DNA from: Alphaproteobacteria bacterium
GTDB taxonomy: Bacteria; Pseudomonadota; Alphaproteobacteria; Rhizobiales; Aestuariivirgaceae
NCBI GenBank assembly: GCA_020441605.1
Contig: JAGRLX010000301.1
Coordinates: forward strand, 1 to 6,832
Reading direction: 5' to 3'
DNA: 6,832 nt
Shown in pieces: positions 6,574-6,832 of this stretch (position 1 is the stretch's first letter; each line of letters opens with the position of its first letter). The notes below the pieces were generated by a model that was not told the DNA's origin, ran no database searches, and saw only the letters and a list, made by a program, of their open reading frames with translations. Position numbers and translations under genes: made by a program.

Positions 6574-6832
6574 ATGAGTGAACTTCATGTCAAAGGCTTG
6601 AGCAAATCCTTTGGCCCCGTCCGGGTCTTGCAGGATATCAATCTTGAGGTGCGTGACCAGGAGTTTGTCGTACTGGTCGGCCCCTCGGGCTGTGGAAAAT
6701 CCACTCTGCTGCGGCTTATGGCAGGACTTGAAGACATCACAGTCGGCGAGCTTCTGATCGACGGGCAAAGCATGAATGACGTGCCGCCAGCGATGCGCGG
6801 ACTGGCCATGGTGTTCCAGTCCTATGCGCTCT
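6574..6832 (+). CDS. ABC sugar transporter ATPase, MalK/UgpC/MsmX type (5' part only)
   Basis: This gene runs off the window; the first 86 codons are present. The product is the cytoplasmic ATPase that powers the importer. The N-terminal strand, LHVKGLSKSFGPVRVLQDIN (4-23), is typical, with an aromatic F13 in the A-loop region. Walker A is GPSGCGKST (36-44) and the Q-loop is MVFQSYAL (79-86), with Q82 contacting the permease EAA loops. The signature LSGGQ, Walker B and the regulatory C-terminal domain lie beyond the window. The ATG is nine bases after the second permease stop, with GAGGG (6563-6567) six bases upstream. Having its own ATPase in the operon differs from B. subtilis frl, which relies on a shared ATPase encoded elsewhere. 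Confidence 0.95.
   Translation, partial: MSELHVKGLSKSFGPVRVLQDINLEVRDQEFVVLVGPSGCGKSTLLRLMAGLEDITVGELLIDGQSMNDVPPAMRGLAMVFQSYAL

Noticed and set aside
5839..6768. Minus-strand open frame of 309 codons opposite the second permease and the ATPase start
   Set aside because: It is antisense to a full MalG-type permease. Its peptide is highly charged, rich in His and Asp, and without any motif.
1..6832. CRISPR array, insertion sequence, rRNA, complete tRNA or riboswitch
   Set aside because: I looked for regularly spaced repeats, transposase frames with terminal repeats, and conserved RNA segments and saw none.

Overview
The window carries most of a catabolic operon for glycated amino acids (fructosamines, or Amadori compounds) of the frl type, with its divergently transcribed regulator. 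The GC-rich genes, the style of the CUT1-type sugar ABC transporter and the compact operon suggest an alphaproteobacterium, probably of the Hyphomicrobiales (Rhizobium, Mesorhizobium or Agrobacterium relatives). This placement is inferred from the proteins and composition only.

Layout: bases 1-614 hold no gene I can support. They are less GC-rich than the operon and contain two short matches to the 3' end of a serine tRNA (ending at 55 and 184), possibly an old integration site. A GntR/HutC-family regulator lies on the minus strand at 615-1361. The AT-rich intergenic region 1362-1634 holds two back-to-back promoters, each overlapped by the element TATACCAA/TTGGTATA. The downstream promoter carries it as a perfect 10-bp inverted repeat.

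Six tightly packed plus-strand genes follow. They are a SIS-domain fructosamine-6-phosphate deglycase (FrlB-like, 1635-2648), a PfkB-family fructosamine kinase (FrlD-like, 2652-3515), a periplasmic sugar-binding protein (3537-4826), two inner-membrane permeases (4850-5728 and 5731-6564) and an ABC ATPase that runs off the window (6574 onward). Gaps between genes are 2 to 23 bp, so one transcript is likely.

Proposed pathway (family knowledge plus inference): the binding protein captures a fructosyl amino acid in the periplasm and the two permeases plus ATPase import it. The kinase phosphorylates the sugar at C6. The deglycase splits the product into glucose 6-phosphate and the free amino acid. 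The regulator probably represses the operon and its own gene until substrate or its phosphorylated form is present. The exact substrate (alpha-fructosyl amino acid, epsilon-fructoselysine, fructose-asparagine or similar) cannot be read from the sequence.
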